A DNA stretch of 64,000 nt from Selaginella moellendorffii (GCF_000143415.4 NW_003314410.1:202676-266675), one strand, 5' to 3'. Counted from the stretch's first letter, positions 11,098 to 26,409 are shown. Notes: generated by a model not told the origin, from the letters alone. Program-made: numbers and translations.

Positions 11098-12749
11098 ATG
11101 GAAGAGGAGGGTTTTTGCCGCTGGCTAGCGCACAGGACACGGTCGTTCAAGCCGTCACCGATACAGAAGCTCTCGCATCTCGCTCAGCAGCGCAATGCGA
11201 TCAATCTAGCGGAAGGTAAAACTGATATTCTCGGGTGTTTGTGTTCTAGCGGAGAGGTTTTCCAGGGTTTCCAGATTTCCCAGCTCCGCCAGAGGTGAAG
11301 GAGGCCGCAAGGGATGCCATTGGAGCAGACTTCAATCAGTACAGGTGGTTTGGGAGCTCGTTTTGCATGGTTTCTTACATTTCTTTTTCACAAGGCATGT
11401 ACAAGGTGTTTGCGACAAAGTGGCCGAGCATTTTGAGCATTTCCAGGGTGTGAAGGTTGACTCCAAGTCCGGCATTGTGCTTTGCTGCGGTCAATCGGAA
11501 GCTCTCGCTGCCGCGACTTTCGCTGGTGAGTTCGAACAGATCTTCTTTTTCACTCTTGGTCCTCTTCTTTTAGTTGTTGATCGTGACGACGAAGTGATTC
11601 TCTTGGAACCGGTCTATGAGACGTACGAATCTTGCATCATAATGGCTGGAGGCAAGCCAGTTAAGCCAACTGGCTGATGAATCTTCATTGCTAATATACT
11701 TTCCTTCTCTGTTGCCATGCAGGTTTTCGTGCCTTTAACGCCTCCGCTGTGGACGTTGGATTCAGAGAAGCTCGAAAGGAGCATCACCTCTAGAACCAAG
11801 GCGATTGTGATTAACAGGTATCTCGAGTGGCTTTCCTTGTGTTCTTGACTCGGTATGCGATTGTGGCAGCCCTCACAATCCGACTGGAAAGGTTTTTGCG
11901 ATAGAGGAACTTAAAGAGATAGCGCAGCTCTGTTGTAAGCACGATCTACTTGCTATAACAGACGAGGTAGTAGAGAAAGGATCTTTCCATGGGTTACGCA
12001 TTTTTAACAGGTGTACGAGCACATAGTGTTTCCTGGAGCAACACACGTGAGTATTGCATCACTGCCAGGCATGCTCGAGAGGACGATAGTCACCTCTTCG
12101 ATTTCAAAGACATACTCGGTGACTGGTATGGATGTCAAGATGCGTAATTCTTGCTGCTATTCTACCTATTCCGTGAAGGGTGGCGTGTTGGCTGGGCTAT
12201 AGCACCGATTCAGCTGGCGTCTGCCATAAGAAACATACACGTCAAGCTTACGGATTCCGCTCCTTCACCTTTCCAAGTGGCGGCTTTGGTCGCGTTGCAG
12301 AGCAGTCACGATTTCTATGCAAAGCTCAAAAATGTAAGATTCATGAAAATTTTGTTTTGTTTCCGACAGTCTTTGTACTTTGTGTGCAGTGCTACCGGGA
12401 AAGAGGCGAATACATAAAGAAAGTCCTAGTTGAAGCTGGTTTTGAGGTACCGTTTGCGGCTCAGGGATCGTTTTTCGTCTTTGCAAGGTTGCCGGATGCT
12501 ATGAAGCAAAACGATGTAAGCCCCCGGATTTTCACTCAGCTCAGTTCTTTGAATTGTTTTGTTCAGATAGAGTTTGTCACGGATCTAATAAACCGCGCTG
12601 GAGTTGCACTAGTTCCTGGCTCCGCTTTCTTTCGATCGAACGAACTTGGTTATGAGAATCGCTACGTGAGAGTAGCTTTTTGCAAAGAGATGGCAACTTT
12701 GGTAGCAGCCGAAAGAGCATTGAAGAAGGCAAAACCTTTTGCTTTGTAA
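11098..12749 (+). CDS. Class I/II PLP-dependent aminotransferase (kynurenine aminotransferase-like), intact copy
   Basis: Multi-exon gene of the fold-type I aminotransferase family, closest in feel to plant kynurenine/glutamine transaminase-like proteins. Blocks in order: AINLAEG; PAPPEVKEAARDAIGADFNQY; CGQSEALAA; EVILLEPVYETYE; an NPTG motif assembled across the intron near 11870; AITDEVYEHIVF (cofactor-ring Asp); SISKTYSVTG with the PLP-binding Lys; WRVGWAIAP; and the C-terminal GVALVPGSAFF and YVRVAFCKE. Introns are about 50 bp with GT-AG ends; exon 1 is 11098-11215. The enzyme would transfer amino groups between an amino acid and a 2-oxo acid; the substrate is not predictable. It is divergent from MTPSL copy 2 and convergent with MTPSL pseudogene copy 3. 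No transit peptide is evident. Confidence 0.85.
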
Positions 12750-13104
12750 TCTTAACAGAAGACTATCTAATTCTTCCTGCTTGCTTGCACACTCTTTCTT
12801 GAATGACTTACTGTTATAGCATTCAAACTTGATGTGCTGCTACCATCATTCCTTTTTGCCAAAATTTCTTAAAGAAGGAATCAATCTCCATAAGAAGTAC
12901 TAAATGGATCTCAACTGACAAACGAATCATCTTGTTCGAATATAAAAGAATACTTTTCTTTTTAAAACTAAAGAGAAAATAAGTTCTTTGATGATGTTAT
13001 AAAAATTGTAGTCAATAGCCATTGTACAATTTATTGATAAAATCAGAGTATATATTAAATGTGTTACTAAATATATAGAGCATCCAAATGACTTAATAAA
13101 AAGT
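12750..13104. other. AT-rich convergent spacer
   Basis: The 3' flank of the aminotransferase. It contains AT-rich sequence without a recognised gene and probably holds its 3' UTR. Confidence 0.4.
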
Positions 13105-13819
13105 GAGGTAGTGACAATGTAGATTTCCAGGGATAAAAGCCGGAATCGCTCGAAGGTACGCAAGAAAGTCGCGGTTGCCAAATTCCATCGCGTTCTTCTT
13201 CAACATTGACTTATGGATCCAAACATCTTCTCTTTCATGAACTCCTCTTCGTCGACTTTGGCAGAGTAACAGCCGACAAATTTCCTGTACGAGGCGAGGA
13301 GCCTCTGGAAGAGGAGCGGCGACATGAGCTCCCGCAGATCCGCGACGAGCTCGGCCTGGGCGACGAGCACGGGCTTGTTGGGAACTTGGGCGATGGATCT
13401 TTCACCGGAGGCGAGGCTCAGATGAGTTTTTTATATGTTTTACTAATAGCCACGATCTAGTCTTATAGATCAAACACTTGTATGCCAACATGTTTTGGAC
13501 CCGTCCACGTTTTTGGTGTAGGCTTGTCTCGCCGCAAGAACAGTATCGTCGAGAATGGTGATGAGCCAGGCGGGCCTGGAGTCGCTCCAAGGCACGGTGA
13601 AGGTGCCAAAGAGTGGGATCCTCCATTGAGTGAAGGCTTTCTTATCGGCATTGGTGGTGATTTTGAGGAAGCCAAGTGCCCAATCGTTTGCCTGTTTGGA
13701 GACGGAGACATAGTCTGGGTGTCCACTGCAATGGCAGCGAGCAGCGAATTTGAGGCAAGTAGAATACAGGCGTGGAGCTGCTCCAGAATATGGAGACGAT
13801 AGAGAGAAGGCACGGCCAT
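13105..13819 (-). pseudogene. MTPSL copy 3, deletion-bearing pseudogene
   Basis: Begins like the others (MAVPSLYRLHILEQL at 13819) and keeps QANDW, the ITILDD part of the aspartate-rich motif, a central SPLLFQRLL block near 13310 and a 3' AYLRAIPAFIPG block near 13150. The frame breaks several times: after the DD motif, through a non-homologous insertion near 13430-13520, and through loss of the segment with the NSE motif. Without NDxxSxxxE the Mg2+ site cannot form, so this is a dead copy. It is convergent with the intact aminotransferase, repeating the array layout. Confidence 0.85.
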
Positions 13820-14214
13820 TATCATCCAATCCACTCTTTCGAGACTTTTCTTTCCTTGGAGATTTATCACAGGGCATCAACAATACATGAGAAACATGCC
13901 AAACATGGCACAGTGATTCATATACTGTTTATATGGTGGCACAGCGTCAAGAAGCAAAGGATTCCAAAGACAATATCATCCACAGTGGCTTTGCATTATA
14001 TAAAAACTTTACAACATTTTAGGCCTGTCAACTATCTTCCAGATTTGCAGTATATACATGGCGCACATATCTAACAAATTGATCATAGCCTTCCACATTG
14101 GACAATTAATACCATCATTTTTTGTTCGGGATGTCTGTGGTTCGAGTCACGAAGAGACCAGTTAGGGTTTATACGAAATGTATAGGGTTTAAGCAGGAAA
14201 TGCGGTGATCGGTG
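13820..14214. promoter_or_regulatory. Upstream region of bS18m with two telo-boxes
   Basis: Two TAGGGTTTA elements (14163-14171 and 14183-14191) lie 24-52 bp before the start codon. Telo-boxes (AAACCCTA in reverse) are a known promoter/leader element of plant ribosomal-protein and translation genes. A B-box-like ggttcgagtca at ~14132 has no cloverleaf around it. Confidence 0.55.
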
Positions 14215-15572
14215 ATGGGGCGCTGGCGCTTGGGGCGCGTCGCGTCCAAGCTCTGGAGCTGGAGATCGTCCTCGCCGCTTTATTCTCAGGTCAGTGCGGC
14301 CGCGGGGCGTGATTAGGGTACTTTGCTGATGAATGTAGGCCTTGTCTTTGCGTTTTCCAGACTTTTGCCTCGAGCAGTATCGCGGAGGAGGGGCCGCAAT
14401 GGAAGACGACGCCGCTGGCGGGGTCCAAGCTCTCGAGAGCTTGGATGGCTACCAAGGCGGGAGGTATGGAACAGAGTTTTAGTATAGAGGGATCAAAAGC
14501 GCTTGGCCATTTTCCAGGTGGTGGTGGTTCTAAGCGAGCTATTGAGGACTTCGAGAAGTACGTTCTCGGGAATGCTGGAGGCGAGGAAGAAGAAACCGAT
14601 TTCCATGACTTTCCCGAGGAGAGTTCCGGGAGCACAGAACAGCAGGCTTCCGCTGAGGAGCGGCCGGAGGAGGATGACTTCCTCCAGGAACTGACCCGGA
14701 TAGAGAAGGGTGCCGATCGAAAGGAGCGGAGGGACAGCTTGATGACGCAGCGGGGCTACGACGAAGAGAATGTGCCGTTCGACGACGATGTTGATCCGGA
14801 AAACCACGAGTCGATGCTGGATCAAGACGACGCGGTCTTTTGGAGCGAGGAGCTCCAGAAGTTTGTGACTCCGAAAGGGCTATTGAATCTTCCAGGAATG
14901 GGAAGGGACGACTTTACCAAGCCATATCAGCTGAGACCAGACAGGGTCTACTTTCCCGGACAAACTATCGAGCCGGAGGTTTGTTTCTTCATTCGTTTCT
15001 AGTTTTTATATTTTGGTGTTCTCTTAGTTTTTCTTCTGTTCTCATGTCCTCTCATTTTAGGATTTTGATGTTACCAGGATCGCCTCCAGCGATCCAACAG
15101 AGATGCCACAACGGCAGAAGAAAGTTATGAAAAAGAACGAGGTCCTTGCAGCAGCCGACTTCCGGGTATTTCAGTAGCTTACACTTTCTTGTTCTAAAGC
15201 ACTGTTTCATTCTTTGCATGGGTGCAGAACATAAAGTTCCTCTCTCTTTTCCTGTCCGAGACGTCGAGAATACTTCCGAGAAAAACCGTAAGAATCTAGT
15301 GCCTCATCTTTCTTCCATTGTTTAAACTTGTGTTTTGGCGTTTGTTATAGACGAGCATCAGCCTGAAGTCCCAAAGGAGAATCGCTCGAGAAATCAAAAC
15401 AGCTCGATCGCTGGGACTCTTACCATACTCGTCCATGGGAGATCCACCGTTTCGGTACCTGCGTAACCAGCCAGCGAAAGACGTGGATCCAGAAGACGCG
15501 TTTGATGAGTTTGAAGAGGAAGGAAGCGGCCCAGGCGGCGGTGGTGCTAGATTTCGTCGACGGCTGTTCTAA
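14215..15572 (+). CDS. Mitochondrial small-subunit ribosomal protein bS18m with long N-terminal extension
   Basis: Exons read as 14215-14289, 14361-14978, 15061-15165, 15228-15287 and 15351-15572, all with GT-AG introns. The C-terminal third carries the bacterial S18 core: an EVLAAADFR / NIKFLSLFLSETSRILPRK block, then SISLKSQRRIAREIKTARSLGLLPY. S18 sits on the platform of the small ribosomal subunit. The first ~200 residues are acidic, organelle-specific sequence after an Arg/Trp/Ser-rich start (MGRWRLGRVASKLW) that looks like a mitochondrial presequence. Total is about 360 residues, far longer than bacterial S18 (~75), as in plant nuclear-encoded bS18m. The tail is Gly/Arg-rich. It converges on HISN7 with about 110 bp between stop codons. 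Confidence 0.8.
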
Positions 15573-15681
15573 AGCTCGAGTATCTGTATCATATAGCTTG
15601 AGAGAGAGCCCCTTATAACTTTAGCTCCCATAAATGTGGAACTTATTTCGTTTCTCGTGACTTCTAACACGTTCGTGATCT

Positions 15682-17214
15682 CTAGCTCGCTTGGCAATCG
15701 AGCCGGCCCAAAGCAGCCCTGTGTACTCTCGAATCGCCAGCAGCGATCACGTTCGTTTTGATTAGCTCTGTGGATATGAAGAAACAAGAATGAATGCGAC
15801 TCTTTAGTGTTTCGAGAAGAGTTACCTTCGTCAAAGTCCGGCTTCCACGTTAGTTTGTTGCCTTGCCAATCGGTTATGACTCCTCCAGCGCCTTCCACAA
15901 CTGGTACCAATGCTAAATAATCGTATGGCTGGAAGAAAAGGATCTTGTTTTAGAGATGTTTGTAAAACCACTGCTCTCACCTTGAGTCCGGATTCAACCA
16001 CGAGATCGACATGTCCAGCCGCGAGAAGACCATAGGCATAGCAATCGCATCCATACAGAGGAACTTTCACCTGGTACGTTAGAGCACAATCAGATAACGT
16101 GAAGGAAAAAAGGAAAAGAAAAGTGGCAAAACACCTCTTCTCGGACGCGAGCAAAAGCCTGCTCCGAGAGCTTGTCAAACAAGTGCGGGCTCGTGGTGTA
16201 CCTGGCACCATTGCGAAGTTAGATACTTTGGAAAAGGACTGAAAGCAAGAACCAAGCGTGATACAAATAGGCACTGGAGAGCGAATGACACGAACGAGTG
16301 CTGATTTCTCGATTGTTGAGTACGGTGGCTTGTCCTGCTACACCAAGCCACCGCTCTTTCAAGACCGGTTGATCTATAATCCCAAGTATCTGGAATTTCC
16401 AAACCGTGCGGTATAAGAAAAGTCTTCATGTGTGTAAGAGAAAAAGTGAGAATACTTACTGGAACACCGTTGTGGAGTAACGATATCAGTGTTCCAAAAA
16501 CTGGCTTCCCTGCAAACGCATGGAGAAAGTGATTAGAAGAGCACCGAGAAGAATACCAACCAGTGATGAAGCTCTTGGTTCCATCGATCGGGTCTAGGAC
16601 CCAGGCATACTCTGCAATCGAATCAGGCATGGTCAAGCCACCTTCCTCTCCAAAGCTGTAGGAAAGCGATGATACACACGAGAGACTTTGCTGCAAGCTT
16701 ACACTGCGTGAGAGGGAAAACGTTGGAGAATTAAAGCGCGCATGGCTTCCTCGGCAGCTTGATCGGCTATAGTCACAGGGCCTGCATTCACCAGAAAGGA
16801 GAAGCTTCGAGCAATAAAAAGAAGCACATATACTCAACTGAGATCAAGCTTATCAATGACCTCGATGCGCGTCCGGAAGTACTTGAGAGTGATCTTGGCG
16901 GCAGCGTCGGCGAGCTCGTGTGCTAGACTCACGAATCCATCCAGCGTCGCGTCACTGGTTTTTCTCGTCTCGTCCATCGGTAGAACTCGCAAGCTCGAGA
17001 CAATGCTCATCAAAAGTCAGCAAAAAACCACTACCATGCATAGAAAACTATACCTTGATCTTGATTTGCTCCACTGCGAGCGCAGCGCTAGCGACCTGGA
17101 ATCAAAGCGCTGGCCGGAAGGGAGCGCTCTAGGATCGTAGACCAGCGATCGCGAGCAGCAGCGCGATCCCGTTCCACAATCCTTGAAAATGCCGCTTCCC
17201 AAGATACTATCCAT
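15682..17214 (-). CDS. HISN7: Histidinol-phosphate phosphatase, inositol monophosphatase-like (HISN7/IMPL2)
   Basis: Multi-exon gene closely resembling Arabidopsis IMPL2/HISN7, which performs the penultimate step of histidine synthesis in plastids (L-histidinol phosphate to L-histidinol). Ordered blocks: a Ser/Arg-rich N-terminus from 17214 (plausible transit peptide), ELADAAAKITLKYFR, SPVTIADQAAEEAMRALI, FGEEGG, WVLDPIDGTKSFITG (IMPase metal-binding DPIDGT), KPVFGTLISLLHNGVP, VPLYGCDCYAYGLLAAGHVD, VPVVEGAGGVITDW. After an intron it ends with NVIAAGDSRVHRAAL, stop at 15682-15684. All Mg2+-site motifs are seen. Its start codon is only 70 bp from that of FTSHi2 on the opposite strand. Confidence 0.9.
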
Positions 17215-17284
17215 CTGCTAGCTACCTAGGGTTCTAGGGTTTATGGCTTGGATGGATTGCCGATGATTGATAGCTAGAGCGGCA
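17215..17284. promoter_or_regulatory. 70 bp head-to-head intergenic promoter with telo-box
   Basis: HISN7 (minus) and FTSHi2 (plus) start codons are 70 bp apart. A TAGGGTTTA telo-box sits at 17235-17243, preceded by a second AGGGTT. Both genes encode plastid proteins, so a shared control region is plausible. Confidence 0.6.
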
Positions 17285-20640
<3,356 letters not shown>

Positions 20641-21024
20641 CACAACAGTATATTTTGATCTTATACGGCAAGTAATGGCGTAGTCCTTTATTTTCAAAGA
20701 TTTGATTTAATACTTGGTTTGTTGTAACAGGAAAATCGATCTTTATGTTCGAAAGCAGCAAGCCCGTGACGGCTGGAAAAAAAGGAGAGACCGAAAATCC
20801 AAAGCAAATCTGTCAAAAAAAAAGTGCATGGGAGACGTGTGAAGGACGACGTGGACTAGAATGGCCGATGATGTGGTAGAGGACGTGGCAGAGGACGTGG
20901 TGAGAAACCAATTTGTTTCCAGGGCAGAGTGAAAAAGAAGAAATGGGATGGCTGCGACGTTAGCGGTGGTGGCGGCAGCGGGCTTGGAAGGATTGGGGTA
21001 GTAGCTGTAGAGCTTTACAGGGCC

Positions 21025-23168
21025 ATGGAGAACAGGACCAGGCAGTGGGCTCATATTATGCTGGACAAGCAGCAGCGAGATGTGCACATTGAGAGCAAGA
21101 AGCGCACCATCGATCGGACTATGCAGTTCTGGATGCGCTGCATGTCGATCTATGCCAGCTACAAGGTGGGGTTTTTGAGGAGGGAAGAATTTCGTGACAC
21201 TGGCAATTGATGTGCAGGTGTGCCAAATCCGGGTCCAGTTCGTCAGTGACAAGCAGGAGCAAGACAGGATTTGGGAGGAACAGCATGAGAGTGCGGCCGA
21301 AAAGGTTTACGCTCTTTGTACTGACCTCGGTGGATTCTTCCTAAAAGTAAGATTTTTTGATGCGAAAATTGTTTCTTCGTGAAATGGACACTTTGGCTTT
21401 GATTCTAGTCTGCTCAAGTTCTGGCAAAACCGGATTTGGTTCCTGCAGCTTGGGTGAAGAAGCTTGTTGTGCTGTGCGACGATGCTCCTCCTACACCTTT
21501 CGAGACTGTCCAGGGTATTGTGGAAGCTGAGCTTGGAAACCCAATCAATGCACTCTTCGAACGTTTCGATCAGAAGCCCCTTGGCTGTGCTTCGATCGCT
21601 CAGGTACTGTCATTCAACCTGCGGGAATTCTCTACTAACTCTTGTTGCCAGGTTCACAGAGCGCGACTAAAGGGTCGATCGACTGACGTTGCTGTCAAAG
21701 TAAGACCTGCTTCTGTTACGGATCTATCCTGACTGTTTTATCGTTCCGTTTTCTAGGTGCAACATCCTGGTGCTGAAGAGCTGATGATGACTGATATATC
21801 CAATCAGAAAACATTTGGAGCATTCTTGCAGCGTTTCGATGTAAAGTTTGATCTTGTTTCGGCTGTCGACGAACTCGAGCAGCAGGTAAACGAAGCTTTC
21901 GTATGTATGTTTCTAAGCTCTTTGTTAGGCAGGTTCACCATGAGTTCGATTTCCTGAGGGAAGCGAAGTCAATGGATCGGATTGCGGTTACTTTAAGCAA
22001 AGAGAATCGTGGGAGCCCTCCCATTCAGGTTCCTCGTCCTGTTCCAGGATTCGTAACAAGGTACATTAGATTAAAGTCTGTATATTCACTTTCTAATCTT
22101 CTGTTTTCCTATAGAAAAGTTCTGGTAATGGATTTTGTTGAGGGCATTCCGATTTTACGTATAGCGGATGAGATGATTAAACGAGGCATTAATCCCCACG
22201 GAAGTGTTGCGAACCATGCAAAGAGGTGAGCATTTTGCGAGCTTTTCTCTACTGATTCAACTGTGCAGGTCGATATTGAAGGATATCACTGCAGCTTACG
22301 GCCAAATGATATTGAGAGACGGGTTTTTCCAAGCTGACCCACACCCAGGAAACATACTTGTGAAAAGCAATGGCAAGGTAAAGTTTCTTGTCATGTTAGA
22401 ATAGTTTTGTGGATGAGATGATTGCCGCAGGTGGCATTACTGGACTACGGACAAGTCAAGGAACTCCCTAATGAGTTGCGGCTCGCTTTTGCGAGGCTGA
22501 TACTTGGAATGTCTTCTCATGATCCAAAGCGGATTGAGCTAGCTTTCGGGTAAGCTGTTGCCTTCTTTCGACGGTAAAGATGAAAAATGTCTCTCGTCAG
22601 GGACTTGGGGATTGAAATCTCGAAACTGTCCATGATTGGTGAGGGCTCGATCAAAGATCTGGCCACAATCATGTTTGACACGAAACTTCCCGGTGGGTTA
22701 ACAGTGGTGAATCCGTTTGCAGACGACTCGCTTCTCAAGCAGATATCAGTTCCCGTGAGTGTATCTCTTACATTCTTGGTCTCACTTTTGCTGATAGCTG
22801 TGTACCATTTGTTTTGCAGAAGTTTCCCAGGGATTTGTTTTTCCTCCTTAGAACGATTCACATACTTAGAGGCATTAGCATGGGCATGGGAATAAGTTAC
22901 TCCGTGGCGGACGAGTGGAAAAAGCTTGCCGATGAGGCTTTGAAAGCCGCGAACCAGATATCTACGGGTAAGCTCTTTCCCTCTTGAGGACTAAAAGCTC
23001 TAAGGCGAATTCCATCGACTTGATCTCTTTTTCGAAGGCTCACAGAACGGGAAAGGCCAGGCAAAGATTAGGAGCATCGAGCAGCAGCAGAGCTCTCAGT
23101 GGAGGCGGGCTATCAAATATCAGCAAAAGAAACAACAGCAATGGCGTCGAGAGGTGCCAGTTCTCTAG
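21025..23168 (+). CDS. ABC1/ADCK (UbiB-like) atypical kinase
   Basis: Twelve or so exons with 45-60 bp introns. Diagnostic ABC1 motifs: KSAQVLAKPDLVP (the KxGQ region, here KSAQ), GCASIAQVHRARL (the Ala-rich loop), VAVKVQHPG (ATP Lys), EFDFLREAKSMD, QADPHPGNILV (catalytic loop) and LLDYGQVKEL (DFG equivalent). These kinases act in mitochondria or plastids on quinone and lipid metabolism; this one resembles the ADCK1-like plant group. The frame is open upstream of 21025 but has no earlier ATG, so the N-terminus, and any targeting peptide, may start in an unseen exon. The C-terminus is Gln/Arg-rich after the last intron (exon 23038-23168). Confidence 0.85.
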
Positions 23169-24807
23169 AAAAATTCAGCGATAAAAATGATAGGAATCAT
23201 TTCAGCAAAGGTGGTGCCGAATTATCATCCTTGATGTATTGTCAATTAAAACTTGGGACCATATACGATCTTTTGATCTTTAGGCGGTCCAAAATGTGTT
23301 GCGTGGTTGTGCGACACGTGACGAGAAGCTATCCCACGTGCCGTAGGGCAGTGTATAAGAAAGTCGATTCAGCGGAGAAAAATTTCTGAGGCTTGCGTTC
23401 TTTTTGGTAAGCTTGTTGAAGTTTTAGTTTGACTTTAATTTCCCTCCATATCTATTCATGAAAGGATGAAGAAAGACTTTGTTGGTGGAAAAGACAGGTT
23501 TTGAGCATTGTGATTAGAGGATGCAAGCAAGAAGGCTGAATGTCTGATCCATTGATTCATTCATATGCTGTTTACATGGTCTTGCAGTGCCTACCATGAA
23601 GCATGACTCATCTCACACTAGTTTAAAACTCTATGAAGACTTAAAAGATTACCAGCTCCAACTCCATGTTTGGCCCGCTTCTAGCCAGCTCTTATTAGGA
23701 TATCCGCTCCATCATGGACCTTCCACCAATTGTTTGTCCAAGCTTCTGAAGGGAAAAAAAGAAAAAAGGAAAAGAAGCAAGAAGGTTGTCATTGGGTACG
23801 GATCTTTGATGTTTTTGTCCACCATTCTACAAGCTTCTCTGCTTTGGGGTTGACATATCATTTTTTATAGCCATTCCTCTTTCCCATCTTCATCCTTCTG
23901 CATCTTCTAAATCGTGGTGGCTGTGCTTGCTGCGCCATGTAGGGATCACCTGTTATGGAACTCATCTCTGGTACGAGCAATGAAGCCGTGGCGTACCGAA
24001 GCACATCCGCATTTTCTTCCTGCTGCTCAAGAAGCCGAGTATCTTGAATTTGATCTACCAGATATCTCGTTGTTTACAGGAGAACCAATGTTCGTCACCG
24101 GCAGCGAAGGACGAGACGCCCCGAGCGCTCTGATCGATCGAGTCCATCCATTCACAGGGGATCCACTTGATCTTTAAAACCAAACCTAAAAAGGTCCCTG
24201 CCCTAGGGATCAAAGAATATGCTGAGCAGCCCTAACTAGAGTGCCCTATCCCATATGCCCAAGCTCAAGGGCTTTCATTTGATATATAACAGCTCGCGAA
24301 GACACCAATGGCATGAGCGCGCCCGCTTCAAGGTGGGAGTCAGCACGGTGTTATCCTCGGAGGGGGATAATGACGTGGCTGATAATGCGGGGCACATCGC
24401 GTCAGGCGGGTGACCGAGCATCGCTACAGCTCCAGCTCTCGCCAGTGAAGGGATCACGCGCTCCTTTTTTTTGTATGTTTTCAACGAGCGATGGTAAGAG
24501 CCTCATTCCGAGGATTAGAGTTTTTGAGCAGGAGTAGGTAGCACAACTTTAGACAGCATTTTTTTCGTTTCTAAATTTCTTGAAAATCCAACCTTTCCCG
24601 ACTTCGTCCACACTTTCAACGTCGGACCGACTCGAGTGAGAACTCGCCTCAAGGGAGCATCAAACAAGTCCATTCCCGCAAGTAAGTTTTATCGATCGAG
24701 TTTCGAGTTTGATAGCTCTACGATATCAAACAGGCTCGCAAACTCTGCGATGGGACGCGCAGCAAAGGTGAGAGACCCAACCTCTCCATCACCATCTCCT
24801 CCCTCAG
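23169..24807. other. Spacer with one unassigned small ORF
   Basis: No recognised gene. One plus-strand ORF (23914-24177, 87 residues) contains two similar short phrases, SLFTGEPMF and HPFTGDPLD, of no known family; without support from splicing or homology I do not call it a gene. The remainder is unremarkable. Confidence 0.35.
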
Positions 24808-26219
24808 GTTTTGCGCCAGCTCCAGGCCGGCAGAAGAATCCACGCGGACCTCTTCTCGTCCGACTTGCTGGTTTCCACCGGTAGTGTCAGATATATGGGA
24901 ACTATTACTGGAATTGGCGATATCGATCCGGCTCGATGGCCTGGCTCTAAATGGCGCTTCCCAAAGGTAAAGAGTCCTGTCTTCAAGTGACGCATTTTTT
25001 AGCTGAGCACGCGGCTAGCGAAAGACAGGCATGAGAGATAAATCCATTTATTGCTCAATGTGACTCCCCCGGTTTCGACGAAGAGATTCAGGCAGGCCAA
25101 CAATGCTCACAGACATAAGTACTCTCTACATGCACTTTTAATTCACGGTTGGTCTATTATCCAGAATAGAGAGACTTCAGGAGAAAGTTTTCCCTCTCTG
25201 AGATGCCTGCAAATTACGGTTGGCCTGTAGGATCTGACAAAGATGATTGTCGTATGACTTTCGACTGACACCTGAGTGGTCATAGTGTTCCTGGTTTTCC
25301 TTCTGGATTGCCAAGCCCCAGAAACGAGGGGCTACCATCTCATCGTAAAGTCGATATGCACCAGCAGCAGCTTAGGCTCTGCATTCAGCAGTTTCGAGAG
25401 AAAAAGATTCCTCCACAATTCGGGAACCGCAGCAGCTTCTCCAACCAGCAGCATGAAGTTGCTCAGTCTACTTGCAGACAACAGACAAAGCTTCACATGT
25501 TTCCTCGCAGCAACAGGCTCCCAGTAAGTGAAATCCATCGTCACTTCTTATGTAATGCTTTTTTGTCTACTCTTTTTTGTTCTTTAAGGAGTTGGGGAGC
25601 CCCAGGTAATGCAAACGATTCTGACCGCGAGTGCAAACTATTTGGTTTCTCGTTGAAGGCAAAGACAGCTTTGGCCAGCACCGCCAAAGACGACGTCCAC
25701 AAGGATCTCGAGTCGGAAGCTTCCGGCTTCAGGAAGTGTTTTACTGGCCAGAACTGGAACCAGCAGCAGCAAGCAGGACGTGCACCAAAGTAAGATCTCA
25801 TTCTTTATTTGAAGCGCCAGACTCTGAATCTCTTCTACTTTTCAAAGGTTCACAAACACGGTGCAGTGGGACGAGCTTTGGACTTGCCCAAGTTTCGGGG
25901 ATACAGGGAACTCCTGGAGGAGCTGCAGCATCTGTTCGGCATTGACGAGAACCTGAACGTGGCAAGCCGTGTACGTAGATAACGAAGGCGACATGCTGCT
26001 CGTCGGAGACGACCCCTGGGGGTAAGATCTCGTCTGTGCATTTCATTTGCTTAAAGAGTTTTTACATTTCAGGGAGTTTTGCACGACGGTGCGATGCATT
26101 CGGCGGCTGAGATCCAGAAGCTTACCGTGCGGGCACGCAACAGCAGCACGGAAGAGCCATCCAGCAGGCTGTCCGATCAGCAGGATTCCTCGTCCCCTCC
26201 CGCTTCTAGCGACGAGTAA
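24808..26219 (+). pseudogene. Auxin response factor relic (middle-domain piece plus PB1 region with frame breaks)
   Basis: Two ARF parts are recognisable. Around 24885-24966 is [20 protein letters not shown], the ARF middle-domain signature. From about 25600 the C-terminal half reads CKLFGFSL, SRTCTK|VHKHGAVGRALDLPKF, then AVYVDNEGDMLLVGDDPWG and EFCTTVR: the PB1 (Aux/IAA domain III/IV) dimerisation domain with its Lys and acidic OPCA motifs. The B3 DNA-binding domain is absent. The reading frame changes between CKLFGFSL and SRTCTK, between ENLN and WQAVYV, and again after EFCTTVRC before SAAEIQKLT. Upstream of the middle-domain piece the same frame reads [13 protein letters not shown], a PPR-like phrase. 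Either a decayed ARF or a badly fragmented model. Confidence 0.7.
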
Positions 26220-26409
26220 TTTAGCAGCTTTCGTTTTGAGAACTTTCCCTTTTTGCCCTGCCTATATAAAATAGTGATTCTTAGCTCAAACTTAGGGTAC
26301 ATCGTTGATGAAGGGCTAGGGCGGATGCCGGGATGTCTTGGGGTTGGGGTTGGGGTCGCGACGCTTCCACTCTGCCCATTGATCGGAGCTCCAGGTGCTT
26401 CTCTCTCTC

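Noticed and set aside
14130-14145. tRNA/B-box near ggttcgagtcac
   Set aside because: Isolated motif in the bS18m upstream region without cloverleaf pairing.
20862-21024. N-terminal extension of the ABC1 kinase with a Gly/Arg-rich repeat
   Set aside because: The frame is open but has no ATG before a stop at 20869, and the only possible splice to an ATG would need a ~24-30 bp intron.
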